A model generated the notes under the pieces. That model was given only the letters and a program-made list of their open reading frames with translations. It made no database searches and was not told where the DNA came from. Shown in pieces: positions 1-10,069 of a stretch of 64,000 nt of DNA (the stretch's first letter is position 1; each line of letters opens with the position of its first letter). Both the position numbers and the translations under genes were made by a program. Source of the stretch: Petunia secreta (taxonomy: Eukaryota > Streptophyta > Magnoliopsida > Solanales > Solanaceae); assembly GCA_029990175.1 (NCBI GenBank), contig JARKIP010000193.1, positions 1 to 64,000 of the forward strand. Direction: 5' to 3'.

Positions 1-1260
1 ATCACAGGTCTTTATTTCATCAACGGGATACAAGATGGTCTCTCCACTTGTTGTCTATTTGAAATTTCAATGTGTTCACATGTCATTACATCAATTAGTC
101 ATATCCCTTTCCTGCATAATCAAATTTTCTTGAGTTCACTTGTTTCTTTCATGAAGTAAGTACCTATATCTGAACTTTTTTTCTTCTGATGATCCTGTAA
201 CGGAAAAGTTAATTGTTCTTTAAGCTTGGCTACCATGAGAATTGGGTTGAGTATTGCTTGTTAAGTGGTCTTGCTATCACAAATGATCATATCAAGAGCT
301 GGATTATAATTCTGATTGATGGTAGTTCATAGACTTTATGCTTTAGGAAAGCATCAGAACGCTGCTTACTTGCCCCCCCGTAGAATAGTTGCTAAGATAT
401 CAACAATAAACAGGTGCATAACAGACTGATGCATACATCTCAATTTGACTTTTCCATCAGAACCATTCCCACCCCCTGATCTCAATTTTCTCCTTTTCGA
501 GAGTTTTGGTACACGTAGAGCCATGAAATCTCACGGCGTTTTAGCTACAGATTTTATTCATTAGAAGAAATGACAGTTGCTTCTGTTTGATGAATGAACT
601 AAAATTGTTACCTCATTGCTCATCTGGTGTAATATCAGTATATTGGACTCCTCATAAACTTTGAGCTACTGATACAGGTGACTGAGACTGCAAGTAAGAC
701 CAACAGCACTAAGAGTAGAAGTTGTTTAATTTACAGTAAAAATACTCCAATGTGTTTATACTTAATATTCTGGCAAGGACATTTGAGAAACTAAAAACTG
801 GACATAGTGTTAATTAGGTTAGCAAAGCTCTAGAAAGACAAAAACGAATAGTGGAGTCATTCTCCATTTTTTTCTTTCTAAATTTATATATAAGTATTAA
901 GATGAATGTTTTAAAATTTTGATTTTTGAATGCCCTTGTAATTAAAGCAAACTTAGCCCGTGTTCCAGCTTAACTAATTAACACAAAGAAACTGCATACA
1001 TAATTGAATTCACTAAGAAAAGATTGAAGAGTCAAGTGCCCATGGAATCAATTCATTTGATCAATTGGGCAATTGACTTAGCCCACGTTCCACAACTTAC
1101 AACTCTAGTGTTCTCTTTTCTTTCCTTGCATTAAATGTCCGGCTAATAGTCCAATCCACTTGGAAACCAACAATGATTTCCCACCATTGGTATAAGAAAT
1201 TAAAGACTTCCAAGCTTGAAACATTCCAGCATGAAGGCTAATAGTTGAGACCAATTCAAA
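1..1260. other. No recognised gene; upstream flank of phytocyanin gene
   Basis: I see no open frame of useful length, no transposon terminus and no tRNA-like boxes in this AT-rich stretch. The last few hundred bases are presumably the promoter region of the phytocyanin gene that starts at 1391. Confidence 0.5.
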
Positions 1261-1269
1261 TGCCTTCCC

Positions 1270-1279
1270 TATATATAAA
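1270..1279 (+). promoter_or_regulatory. Candidate TATA box of phytocyanin gene
   Basis: The sequence TATATATAAAG-like (tatatataaa) lies about 120 bases before the ATG at 1391. The leader between is CT/CA-rich and free of upstream ATGs over its last 60 bases, as is usual for plant leaders. Confidence 0.55.
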
Positions 1280-1390
1280 GCCATACAGATAATAGCATCT
1301 CACTCAGCTCTTGCAAATTTCTCTGTTCTGTTTGCAGAAACCCCATAATCCTATTCATCTTACAAGAAAACTAACCAAAAAGCTAGAAAC

Positions 1391-2108
1391 ATGGATAGAG
1401 TTATGTGCATGATTGTTTTTGGTGCTCTAGCAGTCACAAGTTTGGTGCAAGTCACAACAGCCCAAATGGTGCATGTCGTGGGGGACAATATTGGTTGGGC
1501 TATACCAAATAATGGCGCAGCAGCTTACACAAACTGGGCGTCTGGAAAAACCTTCAGGGTTGGCGATATCCTAGGTACTAATATTTTGTATTACCAGTTG
1601 TATAAAATTCTTCTTTCCCTATAGGCTATTCAGGTTTTCATGATTTGTTGCTTTCCATTTCTTGAACAGTTTTCAATTTGCGACGGACCAACATGATGTT
1701 CTGCAAGTGCCAAAAGCTTCATTCGATGCGTGTGGTTCACAGAATGCCATAGGAAATCCTATCATGACAGGACCAGCAAATGTCACTATTGCTTCTCCTG
1801 GTGATCAATACTACATTTGCACATTTGGAAGGCATTGCCAAGCTGGTCAGAAGCTAGCTATCACGGTCTCTGGCACCAGCACTCCTGGAGCCAACCCCCC
1901 GACCCCGAGCACTCCAAGTCCAATCACACCTGTCGTGCCTTCCCCATCTAATCAACCAGCTGCTTGTGCTCCCACACCTGCTGCTGCCGGACCTTCAGGT
2001 TCCAACACACCTGGTGCGATCGCTCCACCTCCTCCTTCGTCATCTACAGTCGTGTTCGCTAGTGTTATGCTCAGTTTATCTTCGATTGCATTGGCCATTT
2101 TTCTTTAG
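1391..2108 (+). CDS. Phytocyanin (stellacyanin / cucumber peeling cupredoxin-like), apparent frameshift
   Basis: Secreted blue-copper protein of the phytocyanin family, expected at the outer face of the plasma membrane. Exon 1 is 1391-1574 (signal peptide of about 25 residues ending near TTAQ, then MVHVVGDNIGW). The intron is 1575-1669 (GT-AG) and exon 2 is 1670-2108. Exon 2 encodes QHDV (His ligand), FDAC, YYIC (Cys ligand), RHC (His ligand plus the disulphide Cys) and GQKLAI. The Gln at the axial position is stellacyanin-like. A Pro/Ser/Ala-rich arabinogalactan-like tail and a hydrophobic C-terminus (ASVMLSLSSIALAIFL) suggest a GPI anchor. Oddity: exon 1 ends in phase 1, but the QHDV frame needs phase 2. 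The spliced length is 623 nt, one short of 208 codons. The shortfall falls near 1678 (AATTTGCG where relatives read Asn-Phe-Ala), so this is either a pseudogene or a base-calling error. A polyadenylation signal lies at 2274. Confidence 0.88.
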
Positions 2109-2273
2109 GCGGCCGAACATGGGGAAATGTCAAACTCCACACTTGTTATACTAAGTTTATAGTATCATTGTAAACGTTTGTATTAATTTATACATGTACC
2201 GTTGTTTTATGACTAGCTTGTAGTATTTGATTCAGTTTTTGGTAAAGCATTTAATTATTATGGAGATTTTCCC

Positions 2274-2279
2274 AATAAA
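2274..2279 (+). terminator. Polyadenylation signal of phytocyanin gene
   Basis: AATAAA lies about 165 bases after the stop codon at 2106-2108 and is followed by T/G-rich sequence, the usual arrangement of a plant 3' UTR. Confidence 0.5.
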
Positions 2280-2289
2280 AAGCTTGAGC

Positions 2290-3150
2290 AATCTTTTGTG
2301 CACAATATAATACTAGTACTATGAATATTTAACAATTTCGATGTAATTTTCTACTGCAACTCCAAATGCAAAAGTACTACTCTTGTCTCTAGTTGTAATA
2401 GCTAATAAGCATCCGAGACTAAGTTTTAATGAGTTTGAATAATAACATATTGACCACTGTTCTGTTACCTATAACTATAGTTTGATAGACGAGTTGTGCA
2501 GCAGTCAACATTGTTCTTTAATGCAAAATATCAGGATACTATGGACCAAAAAGATTTGACTCAAAGCTTCAATCACATAACAAACTCCTAGGTCGGACAA
2601 TATGCTTTTTCATGTGAGAAATTTGGTGGAACGAATTGAATAATCTATCTTTAATTAGATGTCGCAGGTTCTAGCTCTAAAATGGAGAAATTTCTGCAGG
2701 ACGATACTTTCCATCTACTTGGTCATGGATTCAGTAAGATAAATTGAATTGAATCCATTTATTTATAATGAAATGACTCGAGTTTCAGCTTTGAGAATAA
2801 AGAAATTCTTCAATGTGAATACTATTACTGCCCTCTGGCTTGGTTATGGATTTGGTGGAATGAGCTATATATCCACCATTCTTAATTAAATGTATCGAAT
2901 TCGAGTTTTGAAAATTAAATTTTTTTAATATGAAGTATTTTCTCTAATTGGTTATACGGCAAAAATCCAAGTAGATACCGAATACTAAATTGTTAAAAAA
3001 CAAAAGAAGCAAACATGTGTCATACTATAAACATTAGCACCTACTACCCCTATCCCCAACCCCAACCTTGAGATCTTTCCACTTCTTGAAAGGACAAATG
3101 TTGAAGCAGAGCCATGTAATTAATTTTGAAGCTCAATCAAACATATTGTA
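2290..3150. other. Intergenic, nothing recognised
   Basis: AT-rich sequence with no supported ORF. Between about 2600 and 2930 there is a loose repetition of phrases such as ttgaataa / aattaaatgt / gaattgaatc, which looks like degenerate repeat sequence. I cannot assign it to a family. Confidence 0.45.
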
Positions 3151-3161
3151 TTGGATAAACC

Positions 3162-3169
3162 TATAAATA
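3162..3169 (+). promoter_or_regulatory. TATA box of FTR variable-chain gene
   Basis: TATAAATA lies 97 bases upstream of the ATG at 3259. The intervening leader is C/A-rich (many aaaacccc phrases), typical of plant 5' UTRs. Confidence 0.6.
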
Positions 3170-3258
3170 CCTACCACAAAAATCTCAAGAATCTCCTCCC
3201 CCACACACAAAAACCCCATAAAACCAAAAAAACAATCTTTGAAAACCCAAAAATCACC

Positions 3259-3724
3259 ATGACTACAGCTTCCTTTTCATCAATCCTCAACATTCCCAAT
3301 TCGAAAACCCCATCTTTAATCTTAATAAACCCTAACAACCCTTTATCCCAAATCAAGATTCACAAATCAAGAACCCATCAAAGGTCCTTCATTTCAAAAT
3401 CATCTGTTAGTACTTTTGACAACCCTTCAACTGTTTCTTCATTGAATGTAGAAGATGAAAAGGAAACTGCAGCAATTGAAAGTTGGGTCTAAAGTTAAGG
3501 TTACAGTTCCATTAAAAGTGTACCATGTGCCTAAAGTACCTGAATTGGAATTGGAAAATAGAATTGGGACATTGAAACAGTATGTTGGTATTCATAAAGG
3601 CAAACAAATATCAGCTAATTTGCCTTTTAAAGTTGAGTTTGTTGTTGATGGTTTGGAAGGCCGAACCGGTCCCGTTAAGTTTGTTGCTCACCTTAAGGAA
3701 GATGAGTTTGAGTTTCTTGACTGA
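3259..3724 (+). CDS. FTRV: Ferredoxin-thioredoxin reductase variable chain, chloroplastic; apparent 1-nt frameshift
   Basis: Small beta-barrel subunit that pairs with the catalytic 4Fe-4S subunit of ferredoxin-thioredoxin reductase in the stroma, passing electrons from ferredoxin to thioredoxins. The N-terminal frame (from 3259) gives MTTASFSSIL and a Ser/Thr/Asn-rich transit peptide (SRTHQRSFISKSS). The C-terminal frame gives the family core KVGSKVKVTVPLKVYHV, IGTLKQYVG, GKQISANLPFKVEFV and finally KEDEFEFLD, the conserved C-terminus. The two frames differ by +1. The N-terminal frame hits TAA at 3490, while the core frame is open from 3455 to 3724. The total of 466 nt is one more than 155 codons. 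No intron fits the overlap (3455-3490). The region carries either one extra base (a real lesion) or a sequence error. The gene otherwise appears single-exon with a clean promoter. Confidence 0.87.
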
Positions 3725-3789
3725 TTTTAATTTCTGTTTTCGATTGAAAAGTTTAGTGCTTTTTATATGAATTCTATGTTACCACTGAA

Positions 3790-4620
3790 TATATGACAAT
3801 AATCATTTGTACAATGTATTGTTTTTTTTGTGTGTATCATTTTGTAGATCTGATTTCTTTGATTATATAACAAAAATGATGCTTACTTTAGTTCATTCTT
3901 TGGGTTTCCATGAATTTGGTTAATGAATTCTATGTTCCAATATAAGAAAAATGCTTACTTTAACTACTCTATTGTTATGACACCAACGAAAATGTGAATA
4001 ACCTATGATCCCTGGTTGTTGAATTTCTAGATACCTCACTTACAATAATGGTGTTTGTAGGAAATGGTGAGCTAAGTAAGCACTGTCGGAAGACTTGAAA
4101 TGAGTGAGAGTTCCAAACTTGATGTTGGTTTTCTCCTTTGTGGTAGCTTTATTTAGGATGGTTTTATTTTAAAGACTTAACTATTAATGTACTAATGTAA
4201 AAAGTGGAAGATGTGAAAGAGCTTCCATTGCAATTGGACTAGCAGGTAAGAATGTTTGCATTGCTCTGTGTGTTGTATGAATTGGACATTTTGAGATTTT
4301 TCTAAGCTGAGGCAGGTATCTAGGTTGAGGAGAGTGTATGCATGTGTATCTGCATATGCATATAAGTATAAAAGAAGAGGACATGTCGTAACAACAATAA
4401 GCAGAAAAAGAATAAGAATTAGACTAGGATTATACATGATATGTAGTGAAAAAATTATAAAACATTATACTGTGGGAAATTACTTATTTTATTGGTAAGA
4501 CAGATAAAAACTAGCTGTATTACTAGGGATCAAGTGATAGACAGATAAGAGTATGGGAAAGACCGAAAGAGTATTGGTACACATCCAGCACCTTCTTAGT
4601 GTTGTTTTACATTGATAAAA
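3790..4620. other. Intergenic, nothing recognised
   Basis: AT-rich flank downstream of the FTR gene. It contains the FTR 3' UTR at its left end but no other supported feature. Confidence 0.45.
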
Positions 4621-4621
4621 A

Positions 4622-4840
4622 AATGTGCCCCCAAGGCTTTGGGCTTTGGTAAGAGCACAACTTGTGATTTGTGGATTAGGCACACATCCCAGGTTTGAGC
4701 CCTTGCAGACAAAGGCCCAGTATTTAAGTAAAGAAAGGTTGAAAGGGGTTGTGGGGGGGGGGGGGGGGGGGCGGCGTTATCAGCCGAGTCTCGAACTGTG
4801 CGCTGTTGGCCCTCAGGAATATCTCGATTATCTATAAAAA
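4622..4840 (+). mobile_element. tRNA-derived SINE-like element
   Basis: The 5' part reads like a pol III promoter. There is an A-box-like tggtaagagcacaac near 4647 and a B-box-like aggtttgagccc near 4692, with the spacing of a tRNA head. The start 'gcccccaaggctttgggctttggt' style matches Solanaceae SINE heads as I remember them. The body holds a 19-base G run, then cagccgagtctcgaactgtgcgctg, ending near a short A stretch at 4836. I could not find a clean target-site duplication, so the limits are approximate and the family unassigned. Confidence 0.5.
4753..4771 (+). repeat. Poly-G tract, 19 bases
   Basis: An uninterrupted run of 19 G lies inside the SINE-like element and is flanked by GGGGTTGT and CGGCG. 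Such runs are rare in plant nuclear DNA. They can form quadruplexes and are also a known place for length errors in sequencing. Confidence 0.9.
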
Positions 4841-5044
4841 GCATGTAGTTTTCTGCAAACAAGGCAAAGCCAGATGATGCATGGCTCAGAGAGGTGGAAT
4901 GAAACATGTGATTCCAATTAGGTTTATGCCTGAGCAGAGGGCAACTGAAGATACCCTGAGGTGCAGAGGCATTTCCTTTGTTGATGGCATGATTGTCATA
5001 TGAACACTCATAACTTTTAAAAGTACACTGCATAAGCTAGAGAA

Positions 5045-7440
5045 GAATCAGTACTTAAAATTCTGTTAAATTTTGACGGCTTATATCATATCAACTTTTG
5101 ACCGCTCATACCATATTTTCTGCATACACAATCAAACCATGCTCCTTTTTTTCACCGACAGACTCTTTGGATTTAAGAGAAGATGTCATTTGCTTACTTG
5201 CATGTTCTCTTTGCTAATTTAAAAGATCTTGATTAGCTTCTGCATTTTTGGCTTTATGAAGTTGCCAAATTCTGTGAGCATCTTATCTTCTACTCGGCTC
5301 ATCATCTGCTAATAAAAATCAGTAAGATGAAGAATTAATTGGCTCTCTTAGCTGTGGTCATAGTTCCCAATATCCAGAGATTGAAATTGGATAGACTGAT
5401 CAAAAAAGTTGTCTTGAAGGTCTACAATCATATCATAAGGACTTCAACATGATCCCTTTTTTTGGCCTTAAATGTGGGATCATATTGGTAATACTAAAAT
5501 ATCCACACTGGAGACTGGGGAAGATTTGGGGTCAGCTCAGCGATGGTCGTAAGCTCCATTTATTTCATATGTGAGCAGTTCGATCCCCAAAAATACAAAG
5601 TCATAGCAGATTCTAAGTTTGAATGTTTGTATAATAAGTTGAAGTGCAGTAAACATATACACTTTCCTTGAAGTAGCTGTTCACAGTGTACTCTAGATAG
5701 TTCCCCTGATTGAAGGTTAGTTAAACTTGAGTTCAAGTGACACTACACATTTGATCCGTACGGCTTGTGCTACCCTTTACTGGGTTATTCTATTAAAACT
5801 GTATTACTCAACATATTGCTGTCCTTAGTTCATTCGATGCTACCATTTGATTGCATTTATATATTTGATGTGCATTGACTTCTTCTCTAGCACAGACCTA
5901 TCGACTTTTCTTTGCAGTTTATAATACCCTTTATCCAAGCCAATGAATATGATGCAGAGGTCTTCCATCAATCTTCTTAGTAAAGCCGTTGTATATATAC
6001 TAGAGATAAATCTAAGCTGGTTCTTCATCAGTCTCGTAATGTCCCATGTCTGTGATGTATCATGTGATAGTTGCTCTAATGGGACATTGAAATGGTGAAT
6101 AGTCTGTTCTTTGAGAGTAAGTGTTCTAATTCAGGGGGATTCTACCATGTAACACACTTCCCCCCAGAGAAGGGGAAATCCCATTCAAATGGGGTCCCAC
6201 ACCTTTCCTTTCTGTACCCCATTTTTATCAGGAAATGTGCGAGAGTCAGCTCAAAATGGATTATAAGGTCTTGGGTACCTAGTTTGTTTCAGCTCTTTCT
6301 GTGGTGAGAAAGCTGTGATATGCCTGTTGAAGGTAGGTTCCCTTTGCAGGTTTGTGGGATAAAATATGGTTATGTTATTTGTTAGTTTAGCAAAAGCTGT
6401 CTCTGTGCTTGAAGGGTAAGTAACTTATTAGCTACCTTTAAGATGGGCTTCAGTCAACTCCCAAGGCATGGTTAGTTTGAGTAGATGATGTAAAAGCTTA
6501 GCTAGTCGCGTTTGAATGGTCCCCTTCTCTATGTGTTAGTAATTGCCAAGAGAAAATTCTTCAATTCAACAAAAGATATTCATATATTTCGTTTTTTACG
6601 TAGATGGATAGATAAGAAGTTTGCTCCGCATAGTCACGGAAGCAATTGGAACCATTTCCAAGGAGAAGTTAATTATCAAGTAGTAACAAACAACTTTAGC
6701 ATGATTAATTTTGTTCTGTAAGTATAGATTTGTTGAGTTAAATTACTGTTAAAAGTTTAATTGTTTGAAATCAGTTTGAATTTGTGAAACGAATTAAAAG
6801 GAAAGTATGTTATATAAATTTTACTGCAGAACAGTCAAATTTGAAATGCAATTGAAAAAAAAAAAAAAAACATTTTAACTAATTTTGACAGGTAGGTTAA
6901 TCAAACAGACAAAATTAAACATGGTCCAGCCAAATAGCACAGAGGAGCTGAACATGCCTCCTTATGATTAACAGAACTCTATGGATAAATATTAAATATT
7001 AATTCTGACTTAATTAGCATAACTGTCACGCACATTTAGAAATTCCCTGGCAAGTTGTTAAAATAAATAAATTCGGTGGAATGTAGAATAGCATTCACAT
7101 TTCAATCACGCAATTGGTAACGATATCGCAGTGGTACGTCTCAAACGAATTATTTAGCCTTGCTGACACCTCAATTTCGATTAGGCCAATGGCGTGCATA
7201 GACCAAACCAAAAAAAGAAAATTCCGCTTCTAAATTACTACTATCACCGGTAAAAAATGACTAGGAAAAAAATTAAATTTGTTTCTGCAAGTTTTGAGTG
7301 TGAATTGAACGTTGTCATGAGGAAATTGTAGTTCTCACTAGTAAATCAAAATATTAGTGCAAGAAAATATAAAGAAATTTTCCTCGTATTTTATGAAGTA
7401 CAAAGAAGTATTTTATATCAACAAAGATTAAATATTACAT
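5045..7440. other. Long intergenic stretch, nothing firmly recognised
   Basis: No supported ORF or complete element. A weak tRNA-like phrase occurs at about 5538-5602 (cagctcagcgatggtcgtaag followed by gcagttcgatcccc), but it is too poor to call. An A18 run lies near 6858. The remainder is ordinary AT-rich sequence. Confidence 0.4.
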
Positions 7441-7571
7441 GTAAAAGTTGTAGTATAATGATAAGTAATTCTCAATCCTTAACTAGAGGTCTCGAGTTCA
7501 AGTCATGAGAATAATTATGTCTTTGGTGGAGAATACTTTATCCCATATAATGGAAATTTCACGGCAATTAC

Positions 7572-8412
7572 TGATGCGGGGCATACCTCAAGGCCGTTCA
7601 CTAGGAGTCAAGCAAAGTTGATTCAAGACATCCATCTTCACTTGACTTGGAGGGACATGGATGAAGGTTCCGAAAGTAGCCGGAAGATCATGCTTTTGAG
7701 TGCCATGGATGGTGGATCACTTAGGCCACTTGAAGAGGCATCCGGGGCACGTTTGGAAGCAAATCAAGAAGCTACAGGAACGGGCGGACCGCCTACTCAA
7801 CTAGGCGGGCCGCCTACTTTTTGATCACTCTCTGGATTTTGCACCAGGCGGACCGCCTCTGTAAAACGGGCGGACCGCCTACTCCAAAGAGGCTGGCCGC
7901 CTACTCCAAGCAGGCTGAGCGCCTACTCCAGGAAAGCTGGGCGCCTACTTGGGCGCCTAATGTGCTGAAGGGTGCGGGAATTTCTAGTTTTATGCTATGT
8001 TTTGGACAACTATAGCCCTACGAGGCCTTTATTGTTTTAACCCACTTTAGGGGTATTTTTGAGCTTTCATTATATGTAAGTGAAGTCTATAAATACTTCA
8101 CAAACCTCTTCAAACCTTAGCTTACCTTGAATTTTATGAATGATGAAAAGAAACTATCTCTTGTTTGGAGAACCCTTTGTCTTGGTTGCTTGAATTCACT
8201 AGTAGAACCTAGTTGAGTCTTGAACCGAAAACCCGATCATTCTACTTGCGAGTCCCGGGTGCGACTCGAGGGTGGTTGCATAGTGTAGGTCCTTCTTGAC
8301 ACCGATACGAGGGTATCTCGGGACAAGTTCCCCGGGGTTACTTCGTAGGGAGTTCGAGTAGTGTCTCGCTCTCTATCTTTATTTTTTCCGCGTTTAGTTT
8401 TGATCCTTATCA
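7572..8412. mobile_element. Solo LTR with 5-bp target-site duplication
   Basis: The 841-bp segment begins TGATGCGGGG and ends CTTATCA (TG...CA). It is flanked on both sides by ATTAC (7567-7571 and 8413-8417). It contains a TATA-like tataaatac near 8090 and a GC-rich zone typical of LTR U5 near 8250-8350. No internal retrotransposon sequence adjoins it, so it is most simply the product of LTR-LTR recombination. The family is not identified. Confidence 0.8.
7782..7958. repeat. Short tandem/palindromic repeats GGCGGACCGCC inside the solo LTR
   Basis: About seven to eight degenerate copies of a 17-20 bp phrase of the type ggcggaccgcctactcca lie head to tail. Each contains the near-palindrome GGCGGNCCGCC. 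They are confined to the solo LTR, where such repeats may be enhancer-like elements. Confidence 0.7.
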
Positions 8413-8485
8413 ATTACGGATTAATCGGAATCCAAATTGAGTATCAAACACCAAATGAGAAACTAAAAAAAAAATACAAATATTT

Positions 8486-9563
8486 TGGGAGATTTACAAA
8501 TATATACAATCTTAACACCAAAATTACAAAAAATACCAACATTATTCCATTTTACAAAAAAATACCAATATTTTTTTACACATTATATACAAAAATCAAC
8601 AAAACTAATAAATTATGGTTCATCATTCTTCCTACTGCCCCCTCCCCCATTGCTACCACCCCAGGCGGCGGTGGCGCCTAGTCACCGCCGGCCGCCAGTC
8701 ACCGAATTTATTTTTTTTTAATTTTTTTTGTAGATCTGGTGTATGGCCAGTGTATGGACAGTGAAAAACAGTAGATACACACACATACACTTATTATATG
8801 TTTGTATATTCTTTGTATGGGCACTGTATGGAAAGTGTATATGTGTTGATTCTCCGGACATACACACTAAAACAAATCATTACGTGTTGTGTATTTATTG
8901 TATGGCAAGTGTATATTCATTGTATGTCCGGTGTATATTCATTGTATATACAGTGCATACACCGCACATACAATGAAAATACGCATCACATACATTCCAT
9001 ACAGTCCACAAACGCCAATCATACACCACAACCACCCGTAGTTCCGCCGTGTACCACCGGTAAAATTCAAAAAAAAAAAAAAAGGGACAAGATAAGATCT
9101 GAACAGCCCCTTCGCCGGATCCACCATCACTGCTGCTCTGTATAACAAATTTTTACAAAAATTCCTAACAACAAAGCAGCGCCGGCGACCTGAGCAGATC
9201 AACGCCATCGCCAACGCTGCAATGTAACAGCAGCAACACAGCAACAACACAGCAGCAACAGCGCCGGGGTAGGGGAACTCCGGCGACGAGCCGCTGTGAC
9301 GACGGGGATGGGAGTAGGGGAACTCCGACGACAGGGATGGGATAAAGGGAACTTCGGTGACGGGGAATAGGTGGAGGGGGCCGCCGATCAGTGAGAGGGA
9401 AGGGAGAGGGAAAAGAGAGAAAGTAATAGGGAAGGTTAGGATTTTCAGTTAGAGAGAAAGAAAAATGATAATATTGTAAATGTTGGTATGTTGTATAATT
9501 TTTCAATAATGTCGGTATTTTTTGTAAATTAACTGTTTCATGCGTCAATTAGCGTAAAAATGT
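8486..9563. mobile_element. Candidate non-autonomous MULE-like element
   Basis: The 1078-bp segment is bounded by direct repeats CAAATATTT (8477-8485 and 9564-9572), 9 bp as in Mutator-like insertions. Subterminal inverted repeats are clear. The 21-mer at 8526-8546 (acaaaaaataccaacattatt) matches the reverse complement of 9505-9525 at 20 of 21 positions. The interior has GC-rich patches (8640-8700, 9160-9400) and a tgtatgg-rich zone (8730-9010), unlike the AT-rich surroundings, so it may have captured outside DNA. No transposase is seen. The outermost bases match poorly as TIRs, so the class is tentative. Confidence 0.5.
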
Positions 9564-9573
9564 CAAATATTTA

Positions 9574-10060
9574 TCCCACTCTCGTTCTCCGCTATTTAAT
9601 GTTTTTCTGAATTGAAAGATAAAAATGTTAATTTTTGGATTTCTTTTCTTTTACCTAATAAATTAGTAGTACATATTTAGAACTATATTAAAATCATATA
9701 ATCATAGTATTTCATAGATGAATAAATTACCCCTTTTGCTTTTGTTTCACAATTGGAATAGAAGAAATAGACATATAAGAATGTACACTTTACTTTCAAT
9801 AGTTGTCTTCTTTTTTCTTTTCTTTTTTTCAGTTTTAATTGGGTATAGAAAATTTATTCAAAAAAAAAAAAAAAAAAAAAAAAATGGAAACCATGGACGG
9901 AACCTTGTATTTGTCAAAAAAATATCCAAAAGAAAACAAAATGCGGATATTCTATAATGGTAAATAGGTAGTCAACTAATTAGATCTCCAATTTATTAAA
10001 GCAAATCTTAATTACACACTAAATTTACTTACCATAAAGAGAAAATAAATAAGATTAGTC
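9574..10060. other. Intergenic, probable promoter region of ZIP gene
   Basis: AT-rich, with an A24-type homopolymer near 9860-9882 and pyrimidine-rich stretches before about 10070. No gene is seen. It leads into the likely transcribed leader of the zinc transporter gene. Confidence 0.4.
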
Positions 10061-10069
10061 TTTTCTTTT

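Larger units (their letters stand above)
7447..8476 (+). mobile_element. tRNA-derived SINE split by a solo LTR
   Basis: Head 7447-7571: A-box-like gtagtataatgataagta, then B-box-like ggtctcgagttcaagtc, then atgagaataattatgtcttt. The reading stops at 7571, where a solo LTR begins. It resumes at 8418 with ggattaatcggaatccaaat, then gtatcaaacacc and aatgagaaac, and ends in an A10 tail at about 8474. Joining the two halves across one copy of the 5-bp duplication restores the body of a familiar Solanaceae SINE type (LysR-like head replaced by an Asp/Gly-like tRNA head; family name not certain). Confidence 0.7.

Noticed and set aside
4596..5033. 145-codon minus-strand ORF with a poly-Pro run
   Set aside because: The Pro run is the G19 tract and the frame spans the SINE-like element. 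No family resemblance.
5538..5602. Possible tRNA or SINE head
   Set aside because: Weak A- and B-box-like phrases, but no cloverleaf stems and no recognisable body or tail.
8743..9250. Short ORFs in the tgtatgg-rich zone
   Set aside because: Low-complexity translation within the MULE-like element; no domain, and similar-length frames on both strands.
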